From contig NW_026970994.1 in assembly GCF_963678635.1 (NCBI RefSeq), forward strand, positions 1-38,604: 38,604 bases of DNA, written 5' to 3'. This document shows positions 9,844 to 19,001 of the stretch, piece after piece. Numbering within the stretch: the first letter of the stretch is position 1; the number at the start of each line of letters is the position of its first letter. Source of the stretch: Symsagittifera roscoffensis. Its lineage: Eukaryota > Xenacoelomorpha > Acoela > Convolutidae. A program made the position numbers and the translations under genes. The notes beneath the pieces were generated by a model. That model was not told the DNA's origin and did no database searches. It saw only the letters and a program-made list of their open reading frames with translations.

Positions 9844-10614
9844 TTACAGCAAGCAATGGCAGGGAAACTCATCATGTGTTAACATGATGCTCCTCCAATT
9901 ACGCTTTCCCGAAGCTTCCAATAGTGGTTCCACTTCCATCATCACTCGGTGGACTTCATCATTCTCATCTACTGTGTTGTAATCCGTAACGGTTGATCCT
10001 CTCTGTTTTTGTCTCTCAAAGTCACTGAAGTTCCCACTGACGTATCCCATGAACTTCTTTCCCAGTATCGATTCCAACTCCTCCTTAGTTCTCTCTGGAA
10101 CTGCTGAGAACATTTTGCACAGTAACTCATAAGACTTTTCCGACATTTTCGCTAGTCTTACACACTTTGGCACTGAGAAGGCCTGATCCACGATCGTTCT
10201 CGTACTTTTTACATCCACAGCTACGAAATGCGCTGGGTATCTGCTCTTGCACATTGGAGCTAATGTCGATCCCGCCAAATATCGCGCTCCCGATGGTCTG
10301 CAAAAAGTTTCACTGTGTCGGATGTTCATTTACGCCTCGATCGCTTCTCTCCGTTTTCCTATGTGCTTTTTATCAGTCTGCAAAACTCCTGGGAACACTT
10401 CTACACTGATGGCCGTGACCATTTCATGTTTCTGTTCTAGATTCAATAGTGACTCTAAAGAACCAAACATGCTGTAGAAACCTAGTACAGTCACTAGATT
10501 CACCTCGGTTCCTCCATGGCAATCTGCGATCAGCTCCGTTTCCGTTTTAGCTTTCATCACAACGTTCCCAAATATTATTGTTAACTGCTTGTGTTGTTTC
10601 TCCAGGGTTTTCAC
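9844..10614 (-). pseudogene. Family X copy I, segment 9: conserved AISVE block
   Basis: Two open stretches in one frame separated by a TAA. The first (10614-10330) holds DCHGGTEVNLVTVLGFYSMF and KHEMVTAISVEVFPGVLQ. Copy II (about 32925-32602) has DCYARTTVNLAT and RHQLVSAISVEMARSIA, among the best matches between the copies; even the nucleotides ttctacactgat are shared. The second stretch (10329-9844) holds AHFVAVDVKSTRTIVDQAF, ELLCKMFSAVPERTKEELE and GKKFMGYVSGNFSDFERQK. The TAA at the join has a sense codon opposite it in copy II. Function unknown. Confidence 0.5.
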
Positions 10615-10658
10615 GCAATATAGGCCTCCACAAACGTGACCTTCTAGTCCACAGACTT

Positions 10659-11087
10659 CTACCAGGGTTTAATCCAGTCCTCTGGTCCCCAGCCACGCAA
10701 CTCTACTTTGTCTTCTCCGTTGTTCCTAGAGGCTGTTGTCATCACGTTATTGATGATATTAAGATCACGCAGATTACAGTCTGAATTTGGTTCCCTCTGT
10801 ACATCTTGTGTTGCAAGTAGTATCGAATCAGCGTTGGGACTAGGACACCATGAGGGTCTCATCAGTTCCCATACCACCATCAAGCTCGTTCTCAGTAATT
10901 CATCTGAGAATCCCAATCCAAACTCTACTCGTTTGTCGGATTCTGGCACGGAAGGTGCAGTCACCTTTTCCTCCAAGACCAGTCCCAGCCTTCTTATCCT
11001 TGCAATTCTAGACGTCCAGAATCTTAGCAACAATGCTTGCTCGTAAACAAAGAAGCAATCGCGTATGTCTTCCTTCAAGAATGGATT
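10659..11087 (-). pseudogene. Family X copy I, segment 8
   Basis: Same frame as segment 7 after a TAG. It reads NPFLKEDIRDCFFVYEQALL, then RIRRLGLVLEEKVTAPSVPE, then SLMVVWELMRPSWCPSPNAD, to a TAG after DWIKPW. Copy II has LLLKNESKSIS followed by FDFVWKLLFLVSAPSSEFEL over about 33365-33180, so the block V-W-(E/K)-L is shared. It looks like a mainly helical region. No motif of known activity was found. Confidence 0.5.
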
Positions 11088-12760
11088 CTACGCTACCCCT
11101 ATGATTCCTGACACGTAACTGTAGGACTTCTTCCTGATCGGTCCACAGTATTCACTGGAATTTGGCATTGCTCCCATAGATTCCTTAGTGAGCCTCAGCT
11201 CTTTGTTTGAGAATTTCCTGATTTCATCCATTTTCTTCATGGGTTCTAGCTCCACAGGTTCTTTCATGTTCACCCTCATTGGTTTACTTTGATGCTCGTC
11301 TAGCAGTGCTAACAAGAGTAAGGCTTTCGCTCGTTCATCGCCTTCTCTCAGTATCTTGACACAGGTGTTCAAGGCTGGCACTGACATTTGCTCTATCATG
11401 AACCGAATGAAACAGAGAGCGTCTCTCCATTTCGCGCACGCTACTGCCATTCCCTCTTGGATTATCAGATCTCTCATGCTCGTCATCGGGAATACTTTGT
11501 CTTCTTTTGATCTTTTCCTCTCTTCTGAATCATATTCCCCGCGAGTCAGTCCGATCATGCACCAGGCGAACCGCAGCTGTAATTCAGTTCTCACGTAAGG
11601 TACTGCTATCAGAGCGTGTATCTTCGGTGTGGTCCTCATTTCTTCTTCGAAATACCGTAACACTACTGCTTTCCATGGAAGGCTCACCAACTGCTCAATC
11701 GTCTCTGCCTGCATCTCAGACGATGCTAGAGTCCCATATGCTTTCTGCTTGAGGGCGGTGCCTTGCATCACGGTCTTCAGATAACCCTCCATGGCACTTT
11801 TGTCTTCCAGAGCCATTAAGTATCCTCTGGCCGAGTTTCTGTACTCCAACATCTCCATGTACCCACCGGCGGGTTCTTCTATTGATACACTCTCCCACAG
11901 TGTCAGTCGGTTATATTCCACTGGGACTAGTTGTCCTACGACACTTCCCTTTCCGTGGTTCATTGGAGACGGTTTAAAGTCTTTCATGGTACTCTCCCCA
12001 CACTGGCTGAGTGTTTCCATTTCCAATGTTGCTCCAGTCAGAATGCGGTCACTCGGTTTGGATGTATAAACTGTTGATTTTATCCCTGCCATGAGAATGG
12101 GTGGCACCATCGCTACATCAGTCAACATTCTGTCGGTGCCAGGCAATCGATCATCACCTTGTCCCAAATCCGTAGCTTCGTCGACTCGTTTTCTTTTCAC
12201 TGAGTTGACAGCTTTTATCGAGATTTCAGAATCCACCTTTGTCTTTCCCGCTCTCCTCGGTATCACTTTGCTGCCTAGTTTCATCTTCATTTCATTAATC
12301 TGATCTATCACCAACTTTAATCGCATCGTTCCTTTCCTAGTTCTCGACAGATATACCACTTCTCCTTTATCTTCTTGCTTCGTCATCTTGATAGTAGAGT
12401 TTGCTTCACTTTCGTCAGTGGCTGAGTTGATCAACAACTCACTCAATCTCCCTTCACACTCGTCGAATTCGTCAAGGACTTCCCGCATTAAGGGTCGGTT
12501 GAGACCCACTTTCAAAAAGGACTGGCTTCCGTAGCTCTGAACTACTGTCCAGACTTCTTCCATACAGGCCGCTCTGTCCAATCTACATCCCACCCTGCTT
12601 TCATGATGTCGGTGATGCACCTCCCACTCTTCTTCGGGTAACGTTCCTAAGAAGGGTACTCTGGTACCGCCTTCTATCCTTCTTCTCCTTGGTGATTCCA
12701 TAAGGAGTCTTTCTTCTCTGTCTCTAGAATTGCCCCGAAGAGCTGCTCTCCGGCAAATTC
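11088..12760 (-). pseudogene. Family X copy I, segment 7: longest open stretch (537 codons from Met)
   Basis: The largest open frame in the window. It has a basic start (MESPRRRRIEGGTRVPFLG), a Lys/Arg-rich patch near residues 160-175 (SVKRKRVDE), and then a helical C-terminal half. That half contains LQLRFAWCMIGLTRGEYDSE, WRDALCFIRFMIEQM and ILREGDERAKALLLLALL. Copy II has matching NLLYAWCLAQVTLEDLF and SAMNFFRWIMFVI near 33830-33650, supporting real coding history on this strand. It ends YSYVSGIIGVA at TAG 11090-11088; copy II has EYVSAIMGTYYNPFL, with Tyr at the stop position, and copy I continues NPFL in the same frame. I do not recognise the fold. The open frame also extends upstream of the Met to about 12760. 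Confidence 0.55.
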
Positions 12761-13029
12761 CGGTTCATTTCCACAAAAAGCGACGGAGGTTCCAGTGTCG
12801 AAGTACCTTCGTTTGCTGGTTCAGTCGTTTCCAACGCGTCTGCGTTGTATTCAAAGTCACCGAGGAAATTGAAATCCAGGCTGGATATTCCTCCTGTCGA
12901 TGCTTTATCGTCCTCCTTCTCTGCTTGATCGGGATCCTCTTGCATAAGTTCTTCCGATCGACGGCTTCCTCCCTGCCCATCATCTCCTTCTGATCTATCT
13001 TTCGAGTTTGAGGGCCCTTGATCTTCCGT
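12724..13029 (-). pseudogene. Family X copy I, segment 6: acidic, low-complexity linker
   Basis: In frame with the end of segment 5 past a single TGA. It is rich in Asp, Glu, Ser and Gly (SEGDDGQGGSRRSEELMQED, then DQAEKEDDKASTGG), followed by SSLDFNFLGDFEYNADALE and a Ser run ending at TAG 12724. This looks like a disordered acidic linker between two folded parts of a long protein. Copy II's matching interval (about 34981-34760) retains LLLGDTPSEG in a comparable position. The next segment begins in another frame that overlaps the end of this one. Confidence 0.45.
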
Positions 13030-13520
13030 TCAGACCCCTTTCGAAAATTTCGGTATGATTAGCAGGCCGGCTGATCGATCTTCCTCCTCTCCATAGACTA
13101 CTTTGATCTCCTCATAGCCGAAGGGTGCTAGGAAGGTTCTCATCCGTAGCGTTCCTCCCATCGTTAGCTCTGGTTTCACACTCGTCAAAATTAGGTAGGC
13201 CTCAGGTAATTCAGCTCTGTCTCTCATCCTCATAAGCACCAAATTCAGTTCTGCCCATTCCGTGTCAAACGCTCCAGGCTCGGAGTCGCGGCATTGCTTA
13301 TGCGCCTTCTCGTCGCTTGATCCGTATAAGCAAATCGCGTATACTGTAACACTGCGGCATTGCTGCCCACAAAACACGGATCCATCGTTTCCGAGAATTT
13401 CGCTACCCTCCTTTCATTGGTCTCAAACACTCTCAGCCTAGGAGTTTGCACTACGGAGACTGCTCCGAGCAACATCCGTCTTATCAGAGGGAATTCAGGG
13501 ATTTCCTCAAGCAGCTTCTT
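13030..13520 (-). pseudogene. Family X copy I, segment 5
   Basis: Starts in frame after the TAG that closes segment 4 and reads EIPEFPLIRRMLLGAVSVV, then SETMDPCFVGSNAAVLQY. It shifts frame around 13377-13245 and continues with AELNLVLMRMRDRAELPEAY and ELTMGGTLRMRTFLAPFGY, ending KGV at a TGA near 13030. Copy II has LFVGYLAEANFL in 35849-35559 and MEMERDGRWLRAPGILYI in 35398-35114 at the matching places. No catalytic motif or known domain was seen. The residues are mixed alpha/beta in character, without signal peptide or membrane span. Confidence 0.5.
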
Positions 13521-14155
13521 CTAATCACCCCAGCCTTTCGTCTCTTCTCTCACTTTTTGGTATGCTGTAGTGAGACGACGAATTCTTGTTATCTCACCAT
13601 TTGTCTTGTCATAGGGCCTTAGATTCCAGAGCTTCGGAAATACTTCAATGTGCCCTCTCTCCATTTCTCCCATACGATCACGAAAGTGATCGTCGAAGTT
13701 GACGACCGTCATTTCTGGCTCTGCTATCTTTCCAAACAACAAATCTTCGATCATGAGTTCTCGCAATACATGCTGCTCACACCAGTTCAGCACACGCCCG
13801 TCCACTGCTGATATGAGGTTCAGGTGCAGCACCGACCTCCTGTATGTCTCCACCTTAACATCAGGGAACGCAAACGTGACTGCTGGTCCATAGATTACCG
13901 TCACAAACACCGTGGTTCCTCTGATCAACGCTAAGGGATCGGTCCTCATAGCCAAGCTTAGATCCGTTAGCAGGGGCATGTCCCCGACATGTCGTCTCAC
14001 GTCTTCCTCCCAATCAATCGTCTCATCCTCTCCTGTTCCAAAGCGATTCTGTTGCAGGAGGTACTGGATAAGAGTATGTCTCAAATCTCTTATCTTATTC
14101 CAAGAATCCGTGGCTTTCTTCACGTCGAACTTCCTCATATTCTCTCTCATCTGGG
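13521..14155 (-). pseudogene. Family X copy I, segment 4: conserved GPAVTF block
   Basis: A 209-codon frame beginning MRENMRKFDVKKATDSWNKI. It includes TDLSLAMRTDPLALIRG and IYGPAVTFAFPDVKVETY, the clearest conserved block of the family: copy II has TDLRFAMRSDSLGVIRT and IFGPAVTFSFPD at 36424-35996. The end of segment 3 and the start of this one overlap in different frames at 14150-14095, whereas copy II reads through the same point in one frame, so copy I carries an indel here. The segment ends at a TAG (13523-13521), after which sequence in the same frame continues to match copy II (EFPLIRRMLLG against EFSIIREMFLG). The stop is therefore probably a nonsense mutation. No known fold recognised. 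Confidence 0.55.
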
Positions 14156-14820
14156 TAGCGTGTCAAGTTCATTAGTCCTCCCAAGTTTCCATGTGTTATT
14201 GCAATCATTGTTAGAAGTCCATCCAGCCGAAAGTTCTGAATTCCTTCGGTGAGCAGCACAACCGGTCCTTTTACGAAGTTTTCTGCTCCAAACGCCACGA
14301 ACAAGGCTAGTATTTCGACGATTGATACTTCCACTACTGCTTGGAGGATTTCTTTTATCAAATATCGAGAAAGTTTTGAGTAGACTTTTGCCAAGAAGGA
14401 CGCGGTCCATCCGGCTCCCAGCCCTTCCAGCATGTCCGTTCAAAGCCTTCTTCCGTTGAAAGCCTTCTCTCCGGCTCCCAGCCCTTCCGTTATCAGTCCG
14501 TTCAAAGCCTTCTTCCCCCTTCGGGTAACTTGGCACACTCTGTTTACAAACTCGGCTGCCATCTCCTCGGCATTTTCGGCCAGGTTCACCTCTTTCACCA
14601 GGTAGGCATGGATCTTCCTGATTATCACTGGGCCTTGCTCAAAAACATCCGCACCCAATGCCAAAACTCGTGGAGTTAGGTGTAGCAACTGGTTAGCTTC
14701 TGGCTTGGTTCTCAAAACCATCGCTTCCAAGTGAGCTCTGGTATCCTTGGAGTTCTTTCTTCTCTCTCCTTCCTCCTTTATGTCCGTTCCCCGAAACTAT
14801 AAGTCATTCGACATCGCCAC
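14095..14820 (-). pseudogene. Family X copy I, segment 3: hydrophobic helical region with a 60-62 bp internal duplication
   Basis: Two open stretches, 14730-14440 (HLTPRVLALGADVFEQGPVI) and 14433-14095 (VEVSIVEILALFVAFGAENF), the latter rich in long hydrophobic helices that could be buried or membrane-associated. An imperfect 60-62 bp tandem duplication (14411-14440 and 14471-14502) lies between them; its net two-base offset changes the frame and repeats a GLGAG motif. Two in-frame stops lie upstream between here and segment 2. Copy II retains the downstream half (ETLRLDGYLTLILSTHG against QNFRLDGLLTMIAITHG). The upstream half is replaced there by unrelated DNA. Function unknown. Confidence 0.45.
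14411..14516. repeat. Imperfect tandem duplication of 60-62 bp
   Basis: ccggctcccagcccttcc occurs at 14411-14428 and 14471-14488, and gtccgttcaaagccttcttcc at 14434 and 14496. The spacing changes from 60 to 62, so a two-base difference accompanies the duplication and shifts the family X reading frame. Confidence 0.8.
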
Positions 14821-14844
14821 AATTACTCGATGGTCGTAATCTAT

Positions 14845-15600
14845 TCATGGCTTCAATTTGAGCTGTCGACTGAAGTTGGACAGTTCCAACCCCAGCACCT
14901 CGTCTAGTACTAGCATGTGTAGTGAGTGGTCCTTGAATCCTCTCATCGCATTCGAGATATCCGACCACACCGCAGGTAGTTCAGCCCTGAGTGGTCTCAG
15001 ATTCTGCATTTCTTTCTCGCGATTTGGGGCCGATATGATCACATCATATTTCCCTTCCGAGAGCAAAGCCACAATCGCATATACAAACTTTAGTCCATCC
15101 GGGAGATGTGCATACCCCGGTGATAGCGCGAACACGGCTCTCGGTGTTATCTTGGTGAAGGAACCTTCTTTCAGGGTATCTACTACTTCACCCATCGACT
15201 CGAGGATATCTTTTATCGCTGGCCATACAGCGGCTTCGGCTGTCGTAGGCTCTCTGAGTCTGCTCATGAAACCCCTGCCGTGTAGATGGTCATTGATGCC
15301 AGCGGAAACAATCGTGATTGGGTTCATATCCGTCTGCCTTTGCACTCCGATCGCCATCGACACTGATTGTGTTAGATCCAGGTCGACCGCCACCAACATT
15401 ATTATGTCAGGCCAAAACAGAGACTTGGAGGTATATACAAAGCCTGATTTCGCGACTATCATGATTTTGGCCTTCCTCATTTCTGCCTTTTCGTATGCAG
15501 CAAAGATGGTTTCGTCTTTCTTTATCGCCTGCAACCCACCGTATCTCTGAACATCACTTATTTCGGGTATGCTCTTTCTATTACATAGCCTGGTGATGCT
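14845..15600 (-). pseudogene. Family X copy I, segment 2: possible SGNH-hydrolase-like region
   Basis: An open stretch of about 250 codons (Met-initiated 229-codon frame from 15534). It reads through AKIMIVAKSGFVYTSKSLF, then ITIVSAGINDHLHGRG, later VFALSPGYAHLPDGLKF and KYDVIISAPNR, ending NFSRQLKLKP at a TGA. GIND resembles the GxND block of SGNH/GDSL hydrolases, and a later DHSLHML could stand for the D-x2-H block. No clear GDS block precedes it, so hydrolase activity is only a suggestion. Copy II keeps RIIVVATSDYSRTSEYFF (37641-37988), an AEWNLIKTFL match to AVWPAIKDIL, and RQLKLK (near 37460). The RQLKLK match continues into sense codons in copy II, so the copy I TGA may be a nonsense mutation rather than a natural end. 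Confidence 0.5.
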
Positions 15601-16211
15601 TTCATCTGCGTGAACATCTTCACATGTTGTACAATCTGCGCCCTCGTTATCAGGAATCTTCCAGGTCTCTCTTCACGATTTCCTTCATCGTGATTCAGTT
15701 TCACGTCTTGTAACGGTCTCGCATTCACTGGACCCATTGTATTGTTCGAGGGTTGTAGAGCTGAAGTTTATGCCAGCAGCTATCAACCAGTTCACTCCTG
15801 TTATCGAGTACAATCCGCTCAGATGACCTAGCTCCATTAAGCATCCTCATGGCATCTGCTGCAAAACTCACCGTCTGAAGATTCAGTTTCATCAGATCAC
15901 CTTTATATATGTGCCAGGGAGAAGGTATGGGTCTCGACCACATTAGAGAGCTCCTGTTTGGACGTCGCTCCTCTCGACTGAAGCTTGTCGTCTCTGATCT
16001 CGTACCCGATCTAGAGGTGCTGGTCGTTTCCGCTGTCGAGTTGACAGGACAGGCCCTAGTCTTCGTCTAGGATTGATCGTTCTTCTCAATTGCGCTTCCC
16101 CCAACCGATCTTGTACATCTGTTCTGTGCCCGGGTTCGCTGGAGCTTTGCGGCTTATAGATGGTCACGGCTGGGACCGCTCCCAAGCGTGTTTCCAGGTT
16201 AGGAAACACGC
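15551..16211 (-). pseudogene. Family X copy I, segment 1: basic N-terminal region
   Basis: Three abutting minus-strand frames. The first (16209-15943) contains DVQDRLGEAQLRRTINPRRR and is strongly basic. The second (15943-15725) contains DNRSELVDSCWHKLQLYNPR. The third (about 15724-15551) contains RFLITRAQIVQHVKMF. Copy II has matching pieces: SIESRLGERKFF with SRRSRFLG near 38370-38430, and EDLRDH..VDWLKALEAYN near 38040-38100. Frame changes occur with no gap and no splice consensus, so they look like indels. The 5' boundary lies near 16211, where a hairpin and a 17-bp repeat separate it from LINE A. The true start codon is not identifiable, and the copy may be truncated here. Confidence 0.45.
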
Positions 16212-16253
16212 CCCTACTGTTAAGTACTGTTTATATCCAGGTTAGGAAACACG
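16186..16253. repeat. Hairpin plus 17-bp direct repeat at the family X / LINE A border
   Basis: gcgtgtttcc (16186-16195) and ggaaacacgc (16202-16211) form a perfect 10-bp inverted repeat with a 6-base loop. The segment ccaggttaggaaacacg (16194-16210) recurs at 16237-16253, where it belongs to LINE A (translating through VVFPNL). A 26-base filler separates the two. The arrangement looks like a rearrangement scar joining the two units. Confidence 0.7.
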
Positions 16254-16756
16254 ACCGACTTATCAGACCGTAAGTTTGGTCCAATTTCAGAAGGTTTTAA
16301 GGTCCCGGAGTACTACCTTATAGTCGTCGGCTAAATTTCAATCATCTAAATACCAGATATTAATTTTCGACTCCAACTGTTTCACTAGTGTCTGAATTGT
16401 TTCCGCAAAAAGGGGTGGGGCTTCAGGATCACCTTGCTGAGATCCGTCTTCTGACATTATGACAGCGCTTCCGTAAAAACGGTAGCTAGAATTACTATAC
16501 GCGCAATGGGTGTAATTGTACAAATCCGGGCGATTTGAAAAAACATGAATCAGCATCGTTACTCTATTTAGAGAGTTAAAGGCATTCTCAAAATCTAGTT
16601 TTATTAAAACAATGCATTTTGGATTGTCGTCGCGTTCAATTACGTTTCAAAATGAGTGTGCAACTATTTCTGCTCCTCTTTTGGTACCGCATCCTACCTG
16701 TATGTTTCCGAAAAAATTTTGTCTCTCGGAGGGGGCCTTTAGACGCGCATTTAGAC

Positions 16757-16866
16757 GCGATACGTCTCAGCGTGTTACCTATGGCAATCGGTCTCAACCC
16801 TCCGTCTTTACGCGATAAGTCTCAGCGTGTTGCCTATGGCAATCGGTCTCAACCGTCCATCTTTAT
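16757..16866. repeat. 55-bp tandem duplication inside LINE A
   Basis: gcgata(c/a)gtctcagcgtgtt through accctccgtctttac occurs at 16757-16811 and again at 16812-16866 with a few changes. It duplicates the RT motif RPIAIGNTLR, and because 55 is not a multiple of three it shifts the frame. Confidence 0.85.
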
Positions 16867-17025
16867 GAGGTCAATAAGGTTTGCGGCAAAAAAGGTCTTA
16901 GTGGTACGGGTATTTTGCCATTTCTAATGAGGTTTATCAGCTTAGTAAGTGATTTCAGAAAAATAAGTCCTGCACTGCCATTGAACTTACTAACCAGATC
17001 TTTAAAAATTTGAGGAACTATTTTA

Positions 17026-17211
17026 TCAGGACCTGCTACTGATCCATTCGTAACGGATATTATTGCTTTGTAAAGGTCGAAATGGATTACGAAATTTTTT
17101 GCATAACGAATTTGGATGTCAGGACCTGCTACTGATCCGTTCGTAACGGATATTATTGCTTTGTATAGGTCGAAATGGGTTACGAAAAAACAATTTACAT
17201 TTTCTGGATTT
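17026..17211. repeat. 93-bp in-frame tandem duplication inside LINE A
   Basis: tcaggacctgctactgatcc starts at 17026 and at 17119. The 93-bp unit equals 31 codons, so the block YKAIISVTNGSVAGPD appears twice in one open frame (17252-16863, minus). Two or more substitutions already separate the units. Confidence 0.85.
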
Positions 17212-19001
17212 GGATCTGCAAGTTTGGCTCGCTGAGGGTGCTTAGACAACAATTTCTGATAGTTATCAGTTGAAAAGGAGCAATTTTGTCATACGAAGCA
17301 GCCAGCCTTTTCCTTACTTTACAATTACATCATCGAGCTTACTACTAATTAGCTTTATTCTCAGCTCGAGGTCACTCAGAGGCGGGCTTGAAACTTGGGG
17401 ATGGGGTTTTGAAAGTGACACGTCATTTATTCGAATTTTTTAATATATCAAAGAGCTCATGCTTTTGGTCTGTTTGCGTCCACTTCTTTTCGGTTGCTCC
17501 AAAAAAACGATGTCAAAAAGTTAGCCAATTTGTAACGTCTTCTACATTGTAGACGAAGTCATTTACTTTGTCCGACAAACTTTCCGCCAAGTACTCTTTC
17601 CGCCTACTTTCTTGAGTACTCGGACAATTGAGATGGCTGTTTTAACATAAGTGTCTAGCAGGAAATCATTACCTATTGTTGCTTTATTAACGCATTTCAA
17701 ATCAACGCATAAAAGTCACTGAAACCATTGGGTTATTTTAGAGTCGCTAAGAGAAATACTTTCACAACTGATATGATACCAACTACAACAACAATCACAA
17801 CCAATCCAATTTATCAGTCCTCAAGGTTTCAAGCAATTCTTTGTTGTTTTTCCTCATCTTGACGCAGCATAAAGGTTAAAAAAAGGATTTTGACTGTACT
17901 TTAGGGACTGATTTAACCGATGATAAGCGGTTAGTGGGAATTTATTAAAATCAGCAAAATAGAAAAAATCAAAGAAAATTAAATTAATTTAAATTTTAAA
18001 ATTGAATTACAATATCAAAAACAAGGAACAATCTCAACCGAGCTCAGTAGGTCCAGCGGTGCCCCACCAGAATCTTCAGGCCAGTTCCAGTTTCCCACCG
18101 CCACTTCACAGACCTGTCTCTAAAAACCATAAGAGGGCGCTTCACAAACAGGCACATACATCAAACAGAACAAAACTGTTTATTAAGTTTATCACAACAA
18201 TTAGGCTAATAGCCAACCAGATTGAGAGAACTAACACCTGCACAAAAAAACCAGAGTTGAAAGTGACTCAAAAAGACAGATCTGATTTGAGGCTCTGTGA
18301 ACACTAATTTGCTACTCATTTGTTTTCAGGTTGCTCCAGATCTCGTTTTCCTATGGAAAATGAAAAATAAGAAAGTAGAAATGTCAAAATTCCTCAGCTC
18401 AAATCCTGGTCTTTTACAACACGATCATGTGAAAACAATTTTTTCGACATCTAATATTATTACAAATTCAAGTCAGACAACAATTTCTTTGTTCGCGCAC
18501 CTAAGCTTTGAAAGCCCTCTTTGAATGTGATAAGCTTTGAAAGCCCTCTTTCATCAATTATACTTTCATTGGACTTTTTCTTTAGAACTCGAAGTTTTGA
18601 CTTTAAGAGTTGTAAGTTTTCCATCTGCCGATCCTAAGTCTTTCCATATTTTTGGGTTACTTTTTATTTATGTCACTGTTTCATTTATTCAAACCAAGTG
18701 TTTTGTCTAATATTTTACTTCTTATTTTTATGGAGTTGCGTTTTTTTACTACTACTACAACTACTATACTTATATAAATCTGCGCTTTTGTTCCCTTGGC
18801 TCTAAAAAAGAAAAAGTTCTTCAGAAGCATTTTTATCATCAATAGTGCCGAGAACACAGATATTCTCAAGAAAACTACCTACCTCAAGAAAATGCACAAG
18901 TTCTTACGAAGCATCTTCAGGAAAAACTCAATGCTAGGGCCGGCGTCACCCTAAAATTAAAATTCAAAAAATTTTAAATGAAAAAAATATCCATCAAGGA
19001 T

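Larger units (their letters stand above)
9130..16211 (-). pseudogene. Family X copy I: decayed coding unit of about 7 kb, unknown family
   Basis: A continuous minus-strand run of coding-like sequence broken into about ten open segments that change frame or stop without gaps. It appears richer in GC than its AT-rich flanks. The same segments, in the same order and orientation, occur diverged in copy II (31560 to window end), which shows they once formed one unit. Several copy I stops line up with sense codons in copy II. One example is TAG at 11090-11088 before NPFL, where copy II has Tyr. Junctions lack GT/AG sites at the frame changes, arguing against introns. I recognise no overall homologue. 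Sequencing error could explain some breaks, but the clean syntaxin gene argues against poor sequence. See the segment entries for domains. Confidence 0.65.
16237..18208 (-). mobile_element. LINE A: 3'-truncated, decayed non-LTR retrotransposon
   Basis: On the minus strand the element runs from an untranslated 5' region (about 18208) through MRKNNKELLETLR and a PHD-finger-like region (17830-17500) to the RT domain (about 16900-16260). It stops near 16237, beside family X. RT hallmarks are RPIAIGNTLR (duplicated), VGCGTKRGAEI, IKLDFENAFNSLNR, SQQGDPEAPPLFAE and WYLDD. A TGA (16340-16338) directly follows the catalytic DD pair, and another precedes the VIERDD block, so it is inactive. The 5' part is homologous to LINE B in the same orientation, but with many differences, so the two are separate insertions of one family. 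The C-terminal domain present in B is missing. Confidence 0.8.

Noticed and set aside
14820-14845. A natural boundary between two proteins of family X at the TGA after RQLKLKP
   Set aside because: Copy II continues with sense codons after RQLKLK, so a nonsense mutation is at least as likely; left open rather than called.
14858-15550. Plus-strand 230-codon frame
   Set aside because: Shadow of the family X SGNH-like segment on the other strand, which has counterparts in copy II; the plus reading has none.
9130-16211. One functional multi-exon gene with introns between the open segments
   Set aside because: Frames change or stop with overlaps or no gap and without GT/AG sites, and copy II has sense codons at several of the stops.
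16612-16927. Plus-strand frames over the LINE A RT region
   Set aside because: Antisense to recognisable RT motifs; no independent support.
18002-18307. Plus-strand 101-codon frame (Pro/Ser-rich) and its copy at 24532-24837
   Set aside because: It lies antisense in the 5' untranslated region shared by LINE A and LINE B, and has no motif; identity between the copies only reflects the tandem duplication.
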